Positions 8,903 to 18,314 are shown, counted from the stretch's first letter. The stretch is DNA of 64,000 nt from Shewanella zhangzhouensis (GCF_019457615.1 NZ_CP080414.1:4165501-4229500), one strand, 5' to 3'. Program-made: numbers and translations. The notes: generated by a model from the letters alone, not told the origin.

Positions 8903-10732
8903 GTGTTGAAAAGCCGGAATCAATTGAAATTAGCAGGTGTTGCGTTGTTTCTGTCGTTATTGGCAGGTTGCGCAGGCACGCCAGGGACAGATGTCAGCCA
9001 GCCACAGGGACCCGTTTCTTTGGTAAAGGCCGAGCTGTCTTCCAGCCAATATCTGGCGCTGGCCGATTCGGCAAAGGATGCCTCATCCCGCAGCCGCTAC
9101 CAATTACTGGCCGCCCACGCCTTGCTGAATGAATCCAATCCCCAGGGGGCAGCGCAACTGCTTGGCGCCATCAGAGGCAATCTGGCACAGGACACGGAAA
9201 TCCAGGCCGAATTCAAATACCTGACCGCCCGGACACTGGAACAATCCGGTGATGCCGCTGCGGCGCTGAAAACCCTGGTTTATCCCAGTCATTGGAAACT
9301 GCCAGACTGGCAGTGGGTGTCTTACCATCAGCTGCGGGCACAGCTTTTCCGCCTGAAAAAGCAGCCCATGGACGAGGTGCGAGAACTGGCCGAGCTGGGC
9401 AAGTACCTCAATGCCACCGAAGCGGCCGAAGTGAACGATCGCCTGTGGGGTATTCTGGCACCCATGCATGAAGAGACCATTGAAACCTTTATGCAGGAAG
9501 CCACATCGCCAATTTACAAGGGTTGGCTGCAGCTGGCCTTTATCGCCAAACACTATGCCGTTGACCCACAAACCCTGGTGCGTTTTCTGGGAGACTGGCA
9601 GCGGGAAAATCCATTCCATCCGGCCGCCAACCGTTTACCGTCAGATTTGGACCGCGCCCTCAACGCCAAACCTTATCTGGCCCGCCACATTGCCGTGCTC
9701 TTGCCCCTGTCCGGCAGCGCAGCTTCTGCTGGCTATGCCATCAAGCAAGGCATACTGGCAGGCTATCTGGCCGCAGATGACAGCAACACCAAGGTGAGTT
9801 TTTACGACAGCGGCGCCAATGCCGTTGCTGCTTATCAGCAGGCGCTCGCTGAGGGGGCCGAATTTATCATTGGCCCTCTGCTGCAAAGCAGCATCGAAGC
9901 CATCGAGGCCTTGCCAAAGCCACAAGGGCCCTCTGTGCCTCAGTTGTATCTCAACCAAATTGGCACTTACCAGGCCAATGTCGATAAGTTCTATTTTTCC
10001 CTGTCGCCATCTGAAGAAGCCAGCGATGCTGCCGAACGCCTCTATCGTGATGGCGTAGAAAAGCCGCTTCTACTCGCCAGCGCCGACGCCACCGGCCGCC
10101 GAATGGCCGAAGCCTTTAACCAAACCTGGCACAAACAAACCGGAGACATGGCCGAAGTCCATTATTTCGAGCAGGGCAATGAAATGAAGCTCACCGTGCA
10201 GCGCGCCCTGGGCGTACTGGACAGTGAGGCCCGTATTGCGCGCATGAAAGAGATCCTCGGTCGCAAGCTCGAGGCCGAGTTCCGCTCCCGTGAAGACGTG
10301 GATGCCATTTATATGATTGCCAGCCCGCAGGAGATACAGCTGCTCAAACCCTTTATCGATGTGAGCTTTTCGGTATTTGCCGATCCTGTACCCATGTACA
10401 CCTCAAGCCGCGCCAGACCCCAGGACAACGCCCGTCAGGTGCCGCAGGAATTCAACAATGTCATGGTCAGTGACATTCCCTGGTTGATGCAGTTGAGTAA
10501 TGAATCAAGGGATATCAATGAGTTATGGCCAACCTGGAACAACGGCCAGAAGCGCCTGTTTATCATGGGCTGGGATGCGCTGGAACTGGTGGGCAAACTG
10601 GCGCAAATGCGCGCCTTCCCGGGTTTCCAGTTCCAGGGACGTGGCGGCGTGCTGTCGGTGACCCACGACGGACTCATCAAGCGTCAGCTATCCTGGGGTA
10701 AAATTCAGCGCGGTGTACTGAGGCCACTGTGA
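8903..10732 (+). CDS. lpoA: Penicillin-binding protein activator lipoprotein LpoA
   Basis: 609 residues. A lipoprotein signal peptide with lipobox L-A-G-C gives Cys23 as the lipidated residue. The N-terminal half is a TPR-like helical domain (to about residue 250). The C-terminal half is a periplasmic-binding-protein-like fold beginning HIAVLLPLSGSAASAG. In E. coli LpoA reaches through the peptidoglycan from the outer membrane to activate PBP1A; the matching mrcA gene is also in this window (26753-29293). The GTG start at 8903 is followed by a basic n-region (LKSRNQLK). It overlaps yraN by 4 nt. Confidence 0.95.
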   Translation: MLKSRNQLKLAGVALFLSLLAGCAGTPGTDVSQPQGPVSLVKAELSSSQYLALADSAKDASSRSRYQLLAAHALLNESNPQGAAQLLGAIRGNLAQDTEIQAEFKYLTARTLEQSGDAAAALKTLVYPSHWKLPDWQWVSYHQLRAQLFRLKKQPMDEVRELAELGKYLNATEAAEVNDRLWGILAPMHEETIETFMQEATSPIYKGWLQLAFIAKHYAVDPQTLVRFLGDWQRENPFHPAANRLPSDLDRALNAKPYLARHIAVLLPLSGSAASAGYAIKQGILAGYLAADDSNTKVSFYDSGANAVAAYQQALAEGAEFIIGPLLQSSIEAIEALPKPQGPSVPQLYLNQIGTYQANVDKFYFSLSPSEEASDAAERLYRDGVEKPLLLASADATGRRMAEAFNQTWHKQTGDMAEVHYFEQGNEMKLTVQRALGVLDSEARIARMKEILGRKLEAEFRSREDVDAIYMIASPQEIQLLKPFIDVSFSVFADPVPMYTSSRARPQDNARQVPQEFNNVMVSDIPWLMQLSNESRDINELWPTWNNGQKRLFIMGWDALELVGKLAQMRAFPGFQFQGRGGVLSVTHDGLIKRQLSWGKIQRGVLRPL

Positions 10733-11055
10733 ACCCGGGTCAGCTCGCCGAAGAAAGAGCAATGAAGCACCTGTGCGCCCAAGGGCTGAGGCTTGAGGCG
10801 CGCAATGTGCGTTATCCCTTTGGTGAGATTGATTTGGTGATGCGGGAAGGGCGGGTGTACGTGTTTGTGGAAGTCAAATTCCGTACCCCAAAAGGCTTTG
10901 GCGACGCTGTGCAGGCGTTATCTCCCGCACAGCAGCAAAGACTCAGGCGCGCAGCTACCCATTACCTCCAGTGCCATCGCATCGACGCCCCCTGCAGGTT
11001 CGATATGGTGGCCATTACAGGGGATAAGTTGGAATGGATTAAAGATGCATTTTGA
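10729..11055 (+). CDS. yraN: YraN family protein (UPF0102)
   Basis: 108 residues with a restriction-endonuclease-like core. G-E-I-D-L-V is followed by V-F-V-E-V-K-F-R, the D...E-x-K arrangement found in the family. The family resembles Holliday-junction resolvases, but no biochemical role is firmly established. It begins at the GTG that overlaps the lpoA stop by 4 nt, so translation is probably coupled. It sits in the conserved rsmI / lpoA-yraN-diaA-dolP neighbourhood. Confidence 0.93.
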   Translation: MNPGQLAEERAMKHLCAQGLRLEARNVRYPFGEIDLVMREGRVYVFVEVKFRTPKGFGDAVQALSPAQQQRLRRAATHYLQCHRIDAPCRFDMVAITGDKLEWIKDAF

Positions 11056-11161
11056 TACCAAGCCACCTGCCATATCCATGAACAACAATTTAGCCCCCTG
11101 CCCTCTACTCGCGCGCCGCTTTGTGGCATGATAGCGGCAGTTTATTTTGTAAGGATCCACC

Positions 11162-11755
11162 ATGTTAGAACGTATCAAAGACAGCTTTACCGAGTCGATT
11201 CAGACCAAGATCGATGCCGCAGAAGCCCTGCCGGATTCTATCGCCAAGGCGGCTGAGATGATGGTGGCCTGCCTTTTGGGTGGCAATAAGATCCTCGCCT
11301 GCGGTAACGGCGGCAGTGCCGGTGATGCCCAGCACTTTTCGGCCGAGCTGCTGAACCGCTACGAAGTTGAGCGTCCACCACTGCCGGCCATCGCGCTGAC
11401 CACGGACTCCTCGACGCTCACGGCCATCGCCAACGACTACAGCTACGATGAGGTGTTTTCCAAGCAGATCCTTGCCCTGGGCCAACCCGGCGACATACTG
11501 CTGGCCATCTCCACCAGCGGTAACTCATCCAACGTGATTAAAGCCATGGAAGCCGCCCTGAGCCGCGACATGACCATAGTCGCCCTTACCGGGAAAGACG
11601 GTGGTGCCATGGCGGGACTTTTGGGTGCCAGCGACGTGGAAATTCGGGTTCCATCCAATGTGACAGCCCGTATTCAGGAAGTGCACCTGCTGGTGATCCA
11701 CTGCCTGTGCGACAACATCGACCGCACCCTGTTCCCTCAGGACGAAAACGCATGA
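11162..11755 (+). CDS. diaA: DnaA initiator-associating protein DiaA (SIS domain)
   Basis: 197 residues forming one SIS (sugar isomerase) domain. The phosphosugar-binding loops [18 protein letters not shown] and TSGNSSNV are intact. It resembles GmhA sedoheptulose-7-phosphate isomerases, but its place between yraN and dolP points to DiaA, which binds DnaA and promotes timely replication initiation. A 106-bp gap separates it from yraN, and TAAGGA lies 7 nt before the ATG. Its stop overlaps the dolP start (ATGA). Confidence 0.92.
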
Positions 11756-12318
11756 TACGACTGCTGCTGACCGCACTTGCCTGTATCACACTGACCGGCT
11801 GCGCCGGTGCCGTGATGGTAGGCGCCGTCGGTGGCGCCGTGATGGCCAATGACGAGCGCTCTATCTCCACGCAGTTGGACGACACCAACGCCGACTTTGT
11901 GATTTCCAGTGCCCTGATGAAAGATGAGGAACTGAAAGCCAAAACCAATATCACCGCCGTGGTCATGAATGGCAACGTGCTGATGATTGGCCAGGCGCCC
12001 AATTCCACCCTGAGGGATAAAGCGGTGAAAGTGGTGCAGGATCTCAAGCTCGGCGGTAAGATCCACAACCAAATCCGCATCGGCAATCCCACCTCATTCA
12101 CCACCCGCAGCAACGACACCTGGATAACCACCAAGGTGAAGGGGCGGATGCTCAATGAGAAGACTCTGGATATCACCCGGGTCAAGGTGGTCACCGAAAA
12201 CGGTGAAGTCTTTCTGCTGGGACTGATCCCGCGCTCTCAGGCTGAGCTGGCGGTTGAAGTCGCCCGCAACACAGCCGGCGTGCGTAAAGTTATTAAGGTT
12301 TTCGAGCTCATCGAATAA
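11752..12318 (+). CDS. dolP: Division/outer-membrane stress-associated BON-domain lipoprotein DolP (YraP)
   Basis: 188 residues. The signal peptide ends in the lipobox L-T-G-C, making Cys17 the lipidated residue. Two BON domains follow (about residues 45-112 and 118-188). DolP in E. coli is an outer-membrane lipoprotein that localises to division sites and supports envelope integrity. I take the ATG at 11752, which overlaps the diaA stop (ATGA); the longer reading from 11707 would place residues before the signal peptide. Its 3' end overlaps the convergent DMT gene by 11 bp. Confidence 0.93.
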
Positions 12319-13180
12319 CCTCAACGTCACTGATGGCCTGCCACAGGCGGGCTATCAGTGGTGAAATCAGCGATGGCAGCACCACCAACGCGGCTCCCCA
12401 CCACACGTGCTCACCCGGCCACTCATCGAACCACCACCATCCCAGCGCTACGATAAACAAGAGGCCGCTGTATTCGCCAATGGCAATATCCGCCGCTCTC
12501 GCTCTGCGGTAGGCCAGCACACAAAACCAGTGATATGCCATTAAAAACAGGTTACTCGCCAGCGCCACGCCGAGTAATGCCCAGCTGAATCCGGCAAAGT
12601 TATTGAAGGCGGCAAAAATCAGCGCAATCGGCAGGCCCAGCAAGTTATAGAGCAATATGGTCACCACAGGACTTTCGGTGGCGGACAGCTTTCGAAGCAG
12701 CAACTGACACAGCGAGAAAGTGACGGCAGCACCAAGCACCATCAGTCCTGGCCAGCCAATTTGGGTGGGCGCCAGAATAAGCAGAATTCCGCCAAATCCC
12801 AGGATGGCACACAGCCACTGACCTGTACTGACGCGCTCACCCAGCAGCCACCAGCCCAACAGCATGATGATGAGGGGCGCGGAATAGAACAGCGAACTGA
12901 CGGTTGCCAGAGGCAAAGCCATCAGCCCCAGAATTAAAAAAAGCGCGCCAACAACACCAACACTGGCGCGCCAAAGGTGGATTTGTAAGTGTTGCGTATG
13001 AGGGCGGCCCGCAAGCCACCACAATGGCAACAGCATCAGGCTGGAGGTTAGTTGTCTGAGCAGTAAAAAGCTGCCGGCGTTGGCATCCTCGGGCAACCAC
13101 TTCACAGACACATCGTACAGGGCGCTGAAAACGTTTCCTACCAGCAACAACAACAACCCGGCCAGTACAGCTCTTTGCAC
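12308..13180 (-). CDS. DMT family transporter (EamA domains)
   Basis: 290 residues, with about ten transmembrane helices arranged as two EamA repeats (roughly residues 5-135 and 145-285). Characteristic segments are F-S-A-L-Y-D-V-S-V-K-W in helix 1 and L-F-Y-S-A-P-L-I-I-M-L-L-G-W in helix 4. Drug/metabolite transporters of this kind usually export small metabolites or take up precursors; the substrate cannot be told from sequence. It is divergent from the LysR gene across a 125-bp AT-rich gap, so that regulator may control it. Confidence 0.88.
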   Translation of the reverse strand: MQRAVLAGLLLLLVGNVFSALYDVSVKWLPEDANAGSFLLLRQLTSSLMLLPLWWLAGRPHTQHLQIHLWRASVGVVGALFLILGLMALPLATVSSLFYSAPLIIMLLGWWLLGERVSTGQWLCAILGFGGILLILAPTQIGWPGLMVLGAAVTFSLCQLLLRKLSATESPVVTILLYNLLGLPIALIFAAFNNFAGFSWALLGVALASNLFLMAYHWFCVLAYRRARAADIAIGEYSGLLFIVALGWWWFDEWPGEHVWWGAALVVLPSLISPLIARLWQAISDVEVIR

Positions 13181-13305
13181 CTTTAATCACCTCAGCTCAT
13201 GAAACTGAGCGCATGATATAGCCCACAACTAACTAAGAAAAATGATGTTTTTTTATTAGCCATGAATTAGATTCATGCTTAATTATCTCTGTTAAGCCAT
13301 TTCTG

Positions 13306-14196
13306 ATGCGTAAACTTCCTCCGCTTCGTGCAATGCAGGTTTTTGAAGCTGCGGCCCGTCATCTGCACTTTTCCCGGGCTGCCGAAGAGTTGTGCCTGAC
13401 CCAAAGCGCCGTTTCACATCAGGTCAGGGCATTGGAACAACATCTGGGGCAAAGCCTGTTTTCCCGCCGCGGCAGGGAACTGACGCTGACCCCCAAGGGC
13501 GAACAGCTGTTTTTGGCGGTGCAGTCGGCTCTGGATGGTCTGGATAGCCTTTGTCGTCAGTTGAATGAAGCTGAAAGCCGGGAGCTGCGGCTGGCGGTGT
13601 ACAGCTCCTTCGCCGTGAAGTGGTTGATCCCGAGACTGGGTGACTTTCGCCGTCAGCATCCAGGCATCAAGATTCACCTCGAGATGGTCAGCGGTGACCC
13701 ACCGCTGTCGGATCAGGTGGCGGATATGTTTATCTGCGGTGAGCAGCATCAACGTGGGTTTTGGCAAATACTGCTCAGGCCGGAGCGGCTGATCCCCGTA
13801 TGCAGTCCGGCACTGGTCAATGCCCTTGGCGAAGCGCTGGTAATGCCGCTGCGACTCGACAGCCTGCCGCTGCTTTCGGTTGACGAAGCAGATGTAGGAC
13901 CGGATTGGGCGCGCTGGGCCAGGTCTCAGGCGCAAACGCTGACCCAGGCACAGTTACAGAGCTACAGCCATGTGCTGCTGGCGATTGAGGCGGCCATTGC
14001 CGGTCAGGGAATCGCCCTGGCATCGGATTTCATTGTCGAAGGCGACATCGCCGCTGGAAAACTGTTGGCGCTGCACTGGCCGGCACTGGAAACCGGGTTT
14101 GGTTTCCATTTCTGTTGCCGGGAGCGGCGCCTGAAAGAGCCTGCCATGGCCGCCTTTGCCGAATGGATCCAGCAACAAGCCGCCACAACCGGATAG
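13306..14196 (+). CDS. LysR family transcriptional regulator (GcvA-like)
   Basis: 296 residues. The N-terminal winged helix-turn-helix (about residues 6-64) starts LPPLRAMQVFEAAARHLHFS and contains the recognition segment LTQSAVSHQVRALE, both typical of the GcvA branch. The rest is a periplasmic-binding-protein-like effector domain. LysR proteins commonly regulate a divergent gene, which here is the DMT transporter, so that is the likely target. A good terminator follows the stop. Confidence 0.9.
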   Translation: MRKLPPLRAMQVFEAAARHLHFSRAAEELCLTQSAVSHQVRALEQHLGQSLFSRRGRELTLTPKGEQLFLAVQSALDGLDSLCRQLNEAESRELRLAVYSSFAVKWLIPRLGDFRRQHPGIKIHLEMVSGDPPLSDQVADMFICGEQHQRGFWQILLRPERLIPVCSPALVNALGEALVMPLRLDSLPLLSVDEADVGPDWARWARSQAQTLTQAQLQSYSHVLLAIEAAIAGQGIALASDFIVEGDIAAGKLLALHWPALETGFGFHFCCRERRLKEPAMAAFAEWIQQQAATTG

Positions 14197-14203
14197 CAGA
14201 CAT

Positions 14204-14232
14204 AAAAAATCAGCCACTTGGGCTGATTTTTT
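14204..14232. terminator. Bidirectional rho-independent terminator
   Basis: AAAAAATCAGCC and GGCTGATTTTTT form the stem with loop ACTTG. It lies between the convergent LysR gene and trpS and can serve both. Confidence 0.87.
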
Positions 14233-14249
14233 AGCTAAGTCGACTGGCG

Positions 14250-15248
14250 TTATACCAAGAGGCCGATTTTTTCGTAGACCTGTTTCAGGGTTACTTCGGC
14301 GCGCGCCTGGGCCTTCTCGGCGCCGTCACGCATAACGGTATCCAGGTATGCCCTGTCTTCGCGGAATTGACGATAGCGCTCCTGCAGCGGCTCCAGCATG
14401 CCAACCACGGCTTCACCACAGGCGACTTTGAGATGGCCGTACATCTTGCCTTCGAAATCGGCTTCGAGCGAAGCGATGCTCTGGCCTGTTACACCAGACA
14501 TCAGACTCAGCAGGTTGGACACGCCGGGTTTGTTGTCTACATCGAAACGTACCACTGGCGGCTCATCACTGTCGGTCATGGCCTTCTTGAGCTTTTTCAT
14601 TACCGCCTTGGGATCTTCCAGCAGACCAATCACGTTATTGCGATTGTCATCTGACTTGGACATCTTCTTGGTCGGGTCCTGCAGTGACATCACCTTGGCA
14701 CCCACAGGTGGGATAAAAGGCTCTGGCACGGTAAAGGTATCGCCGTAGGCGTTGTTGAAGCGAATAGCGATATCGCGGGTCAGCTCTAGGTGCTGTTTCT
14801 GATCCTGACCAACGGGAATCTGATTGGCCTGATAGATCAGAATGTCTGCTGCCATCAGCACAGGGTAGCCAAACAGGCCAACGTTGATATTGTTGGCATG
14901 CTTTTGTGACTTGTCTTTAAACTGAGTCATGCGCGACAGCTCACCCATCTGGGTGTAGCAATTGAGCACCCAGCCCAGCTGTGTATGCTGCGGCACCTGA
15001 GACTGGATAAACACAGTGCTCTTTTTCGGGTCAACACCACAGGCCAAATACAGCGCCAGAGTGTCAAGGCAAGCCTCACGCAGGGCCTTGGGGTCCTGAC
15101 GCACGGTAATGGCATGCAAATCCACCACACAATAGAGACAATCATGACTGTCCTGCATCGCCACCCACTGACGCAGAGCACCCATGTAGTTGCCTATGGT
15201 CAACTCGCCTGATGGCTGCGCGCCGCTGAGAACGATGGGTTTAGTCAT
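14250..15248 (-). CDS. trpS: Tryptophan--tRNA ligase
   Basis: 332 residues, the usual length for bacterial TrpRS, a class I aminoacyl-tRNA synthetase. The HIGH-equivalent T-I-G-N follows SGAQPSGEL near the N-terminus, and K-M-S-K-S occurs at about residue 196. It charges tRNA-Trp with tryptophan. It lies 12 bp downstream of gph in the rpe-gph-trpS operon, the same order as in E. coli. Confidence 0.97.
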   Translation of the reverse strand: MTKPIVLSGAQPSGELTIGNYMGALRQWVAMQDSHDCLYCVVDLHAITVRQDPKALREACLDTLALYLACGVDPKKSTVFIQSQVPQHTQLGWVLNCYTQMGELSRMTQFKDKSQKHANNINVGLFGYPVLMAADILIYQANQIPVGQDQKQHLELTRDIAIRFNNAYGDTFTVPEPFIPPVGAKVMSLQDPTKKMSKSDDNRNNVIGLLEDPKAVMKKLKKAMTDSDEPPVVRFDVDNKPGVSNLLSLMSGVTGQSIASLEADFEGKMYGHLKVACGEAVVGMLEPLQERYRQFREDRAYLDTVMRDGAEKAQARAEVTLKQVYEKIGLLV

Positions 15249-15260
15249 GTACTTACTCCG

Positions 15261-15944
15261 TTAGTGTGTCGCCGTCAGGCGAGTCAAGATATCTGCAAAG
15301 GTGTTACATACGGCGTCTGGGCCAGAAAGCCCAATATCTTCACCGTAGTTGTATCCATAGGTCAAGCCAAAGGATGCAATTCCAGCCGCTTTGGCGGCCA
15401 GTATGTCGTTGCGGCTGTCGCCCACCATCAAGAGTTCGTCACGGCCGAGCTTCCAGCTGTCCAAAATGTGGGTCAACGGCAGGGGATCGGGTTTCATTCG
15501 TTCCAGCGAATCACCACCAAGCACCAGCTCAAAATGGCCATCAATGCCGAACGCCCTGAGCAATGGCAGGGTAAACCTGTGGGGTTTGTTGGTCACGATA
15601 GCCATGCGGATCCCCATGGCAGAAAGCTCGTTGAGCGTTTCGATAACCCCGTCATAAAGACGGCTGTGACACTCCAGATGACGCTCGTAATGACGCATAA
15701 AGAGCGGCATGGCATCGTCCAGCATGGAGCCTGTCACATCACGTCCGAGCGCATGGGTCAGGGCTCGGGCCATCAGGACTCTGGCACCGTTACCCACCCA
15801 GGTCCGCACATCGGCTTCGGTGCACTGTGGTAAATTCAGCTCGCGGAGGGTGTCATTGGTGGCCGCGGCGAGATCCGGCACGCTGTCAACCAAGGTGCCA
15901 TCCAAATCAAAGGCGATGGCACGGATACGATTCACCAGAGCCAT
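15261..15944 (-). CDS. gph: Phosphoglycolate phosphatase
   Basis: 227 residues of the HAD superfamily. Motif I is D-L-D-G-T-L-V-D-S (nucleophile Asp near residue 13), motif II is I-V-T-N-K-P, and motif IV is M-V-G-D-S-R-N-D. Gph removes phosphate from 2-phosphoglycolate, formed for example during DNA repair. The start codon overlaps the rpe stop (TGATG), so translation is probably coupled. Confidence 0.95.
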   Translation of the reverse strand: MALVNRIRAIAFDLDGTLVDSVPDLAAATNDTLRELNLPQCTEADVRTWVGNGARVLMARALTHALGRDVTGSMLDDAMPLFMRHYERHLECHSRLYDGVIETLNELSAMGIRMAIVTNKPHRFTLPLLRAFGIDGHFELVLGGDSLERMKPDPLPLTHILDSWKLGRDELLMVGDSRNDILAAKAAGIASFGLTYGYNYGEDIGLSGPDAVCNTFADILTRLTATH

Positions 15945-16618
15945 CAGCCGGCTACCTTAGCCAGCTCGGCACGCATACGGTCAACAACCGCCTTGTAATC
16001 GGGTTTGCCAAATATGGCACTACCAGCCACAAACATGTCGGCACCGGCCGCAGCGATTTCTGCGATGTTGTCTTCTTTCACGCCGCCATCCACTTCGAGG
16101 CGAATGTCGTAGCCACTGGCATCGATACGCTCACGGACCTGCTTCAGCTTATCGAGAGTCGCCGGAATAAAAGACTGGCCCCCAAAGCCAGGATTCACCG
16201 ACATCAGCAAAATCACATCCAGCTTATCCATCACATAATCGAGGTAATGCAGCGGCGTGGCAGGGTTAAACACCAAACCGGCCTTACAGCCATGATCACG
16301 AATGAGCTGCAGAGTGCGGTCGACGTGCTCAGATGCTTCTGGGTGGAAGGTAATGATGGACGCGCCCGCCTTGGCGAAATCCGGAATAATGCGGTCGACC
16401 GGCTTTACCATCAGGTGCACATCGATATCGGCGGTGATGCCATAGTCACGCAGCGCTTTACACACCATGGGGCCAATGGTCAGGTTTGGCACATAGTGGT
16501 TGTCCATTACGTCGAAGTGAACCACATCGGCACCGGCATCGAGCACAGCTTTGACATCGTCACCCAAACGGGCGAAATCGGCGGACAAAATCGAAGGAGC
16601 AATCAGGTAAGGACGCAT
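15944..16618 (-). CDS. rpe: Ribulose-phosphate 3-epimerase
   Basis: 224 residues of a TIM barrel. It begins M-R-P-Y-L-I-A-P-S-I-L-S-A-D-F-A-R-L and carries V-V-H-F-D-V-M-D-N-H and D-I-R-L-E-V-D-G-G-V, the metal-binding and catalytic blocks. It interconverts ribulose 5-phosphate and xylulose 5-phosphate in the pentose phosphate pathway. The ATG at 16618 matches the family N-terminus; an upstream ATG at 16636 would add six residues. Unlike in E. coli, it is separated from dam by two small genes on the opposite strand. Confidence 0.96.
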   Translation of the reverse strand: MRPYLIAPSILSADFARLGDDVKAVLDAGADVVHFDVMDNHYVPNLTIGPMVCKALRDYGITADIDVHLMVKPVDRIIPDFAKAGASIITFHPEASEHVDRTLQLIRDHGCKAGLVFNPATPLHYLDYVMDKLDVILLMSVNPGFGGQSFIPATLDKLKQVRERIDASGYDIRLEVDGGVKEDNIAEIAAAGADMFVAGSAIFGKPDYKAVVDRMRAELAKVAG

Positions 16619-16761
16619 ATTCAGAGTCTCGGGCATGGGTTGAGAGGGCGCGTATTCTATCCGATTTCACTATTTTTTTCCGCACTCTCTGTCGATTTTA
16701 TGGGCTCCAACACACCAAACGGGACGATTCACTGCCCATGGCGGTATCAATTGAAAGAAAC

Positions 16762-16792
16762 TTGTTCAAAAAGCGTGCGCTTTTGTTATAAT
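16762..16792 (+). promoter_or_regulatory. Candidate sigma-70 promoter for the small-gene pair
   Basis: A perfect -10 TATAAT (16787-16792) has two possible -35 partners: TTGTTC (16762-16767, 19-bp spacer) or TTCAAA (16765-16770, 16-bp spacer). It lies 57 bp before the preferred start of the small membrane protein. Confidence 0.55.
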
Positions 16793-16849
16793 CGACAACC
16801 AAGCTGGACCTGACCAATGGCTTTAACGTCTCTCTCAAAGGAAATGACG

Positions 16850-17197
16850 ATGGGAACCACGAATCCGCAACAAGCGCCACGTCGCTTAGCTAACCTGAAG
16901 GCCGTCATGGTGTTATCCACGACAGTGTCTGTGGTGGTTGCTGGTTTGATTTTCCAGTCAGATGCAGGCGATCAGAGTGCATCAGCCTGTGTGTGCAGCC
17001 CAAATACAAGCTACAACAACAGCTTACCAGCCAGCCACCCCAACAATCGCTGTGCCACCCAATCACAGGACCTGAGCTGGAAATCCTGGCTCACAGGTAG
17101 CAGCCGCACGACACAGTTCCACTTCCTCGATTTACTCGAACTGCTGCACGGCCATAACAGCCAGCCAGCGGAAAGCCCAGCGGCTAACCAACGTTAA
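16850..17197 (+). CDS. Small membrane-anchored protein of unknown function
   Basis: 115 residues that I do not recognise. A short basic N-terminus is followed by one hydrophobic helix (about residues 19-37, VMVLSTTVSVVVAGLIF), then an 80-residue hydrophilic domain, probably periplasmic. That domain holds three cysteines (C-V-C, and N-N-R-C about 20 residues later) and is rich in Ser and Asn. ATG 16850 is chosen because AAAGGA (16837-16842) sits 7 nt before it; ATGs at 16817 and 16844 are in frame but poorly spaced. It is followed 12 bp later by a DUF2970 gene and lies opposite to rpe and dam. Confidence 0.65.
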   Translation: MGTTNPQQAPRRLANLKAVMVLSTTVSVVVAGLIFQSDAGDQSASACVCSPNTSYNNSLPASHPNNRCATQSQDLSWKSWLTGSSRTTQFHFLDLLELLHGHNSQPAESPAANQR

Positions 17198-17209
17198 GCC
17201 CGGGCTACA

Positions 17210-17392
17210 ATGACCGGATTCCTGAAAATATTGAGTAGCACCCTGGCCGCTTTTTTTGGGGTTCAGTCTGAAGCCAATCGACAACAGGATTTCAGCGGCA
17301 AGTCACCCATACCCTACATTCTGATGGGCTTATTATTGGCAGCCTGTATGGTTTTGGGCCTTATCTGGGTAGTGAATCTGGTATTGAGTTGA
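17210..17392 (+). CDS. DUF2970 family small membrane protein
   Basis: 60 residues. An amphipathic N-terminus (S-T-L-A-A-F-F-G-V-Q-S) leads to one C-terminal transmembrane helix (about residues 36-58). The pattern F-F-G-V-Q-S-E-x-N-R-x-x-D-F and the helix position match the DUF2970 family, which has no known function. It is 12 bp after the preceding small gene and so is probably co-transcribed with it. It converges with dam across a 28-bp gap. Confidence 0.82.
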   Translation: MTGFLKILSSTLAAFFGVQSEANRQQDFSGKSPIPYILMGLLLAACMVLGLIWVVNLVLS

Positions 17393-17420
17393 TAAAGGGC
17401 GGCTCCAGCCAAACCTGGTA

Positions 17421-18257
17421 TCAATCCAGCGCTTCCAGATGGAAGGTTTCATCATAGAGCGCCATCAGTTCATCCACTTTATTTCGCCCACTGCCTTTTT
17501 GGCTGATATTTCGCTGCACCTTAACCGTTTCCAGTTTGGCGCCCAGGTATAAACCGCGGGTCAGAGGGATGTCGTGATTACTGATGAGTACGGGTATGCC
17601 GCGCTCTACAGCTATATGACGTGAGTGACGGGCCAGCAGCGCCTGATCGTCCAAGGTAAAGCCCGCTCCCACATAGGTGGTAAAGCTTGCCGTAGTCGAC
17701 AAGGGCGCATAGGGCGGGTCGCAATAAATCACATCGCCGCTGGTTGCAAGCTCAAACGCCTGCTCGTAGCTGATACAGCGAAACTCGGCTCGCTGCGCCT
17801 TAATAGAAAAGGCACGGATTTCCTGCTCGGGAAAATAGGGCTTCTTGTAAGAGCCAAAAGGAACGTTAAATTCACCCTTGCGGTTGTAACGGCATAAGCC
17901 ATTGAAACCATGACGGTTCAGATACAGAAAATAGACGGCACGACTAAAGGGATCTTTGGATTTATTGAAGCGACTACGAATATCGTAATAGGCGTCTTTG
18001 GCATTCATCTCATCACAAAAGAGCGCCCTGGCGGCCCGAATATACTCGTCGGGCTGCGCCTTGACTATCTTATAGAGCCCAATCAAATCCTGATTAATAT
18101 CGCACAGAAGATAGGCATCGTATTGAGTATTGAGAAAAACCGAACCTGCGCCAACAAAGGGTTCAACCAGGCGTTTTCCTTCAGGCAAATGGCGACGCAG
18201 GTCGTCCATCAGCTTGAATTTACCACCGGCCCATTTAAGAAAGGCCCTTTGTTTCAT
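17421..18257 (-). CDS. dam: DNA adenine methyltransferase (GATC)
   Basis: 278 residues. The alpha-type amino-methyltransferase order is clear: the AdoMet-binding V-E-P-F-V-G-A-G-S-V near residue 35, and the catalytic D-P-P-Y near residue 180. The N-terminal AFLKWAGGKFKL matches Dam. It methylates adenine in GATC, used in mismatch repair, replication control and gene regulation. ATG 18257 (MKQRAF) is preferred; ATG 18263 adds two residues. It lies downstream of damX, as in E. coli. Confidence 0.96.
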   Translation of the reverse strand: MKQRAFLKWAGGKFKLMDDLRRHLPEGKRLVEPFVGAGSVFLNTQYDAYLLCDINQDLIGLYKIVKAQPDEYIRAARALFCDEMNAKDAYYDIRSRFNKSKDPFSRAVYFLYLNRHGFNGLCRYNRKGEFNVPFGSYKKPYFPEQEIRAFSIKAQRAEFRCISYEQAFELATSGDVIYCDPPYAPLSTTASFTTYVGAGFTLDDQALLARHSRHIAVERGIPVLISNHDIPLTRGLYLGAKLETVKVQRNISQKGSGRNKVDELMALYDETFHLEALD

Positions 18258-18314
18258 GGTCATGATTGGGAGATGCCGCCCGAAGAGATAAAGAAGCCCC
18301 TGATTGTACTTTGT

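Noticed and set aside
11162..11755. Sedoheptulose-7-phosphate isomerase GmhA
   Set aside because: The SIS domain fits either, but the yraN-diaA-dolP gene order favours DiaA.
15827..16813. 328-codon open frame on the plus strand
   Set aside because: Runs across rpe and the gph start in antisense; both of those have clear enzyme motifs.
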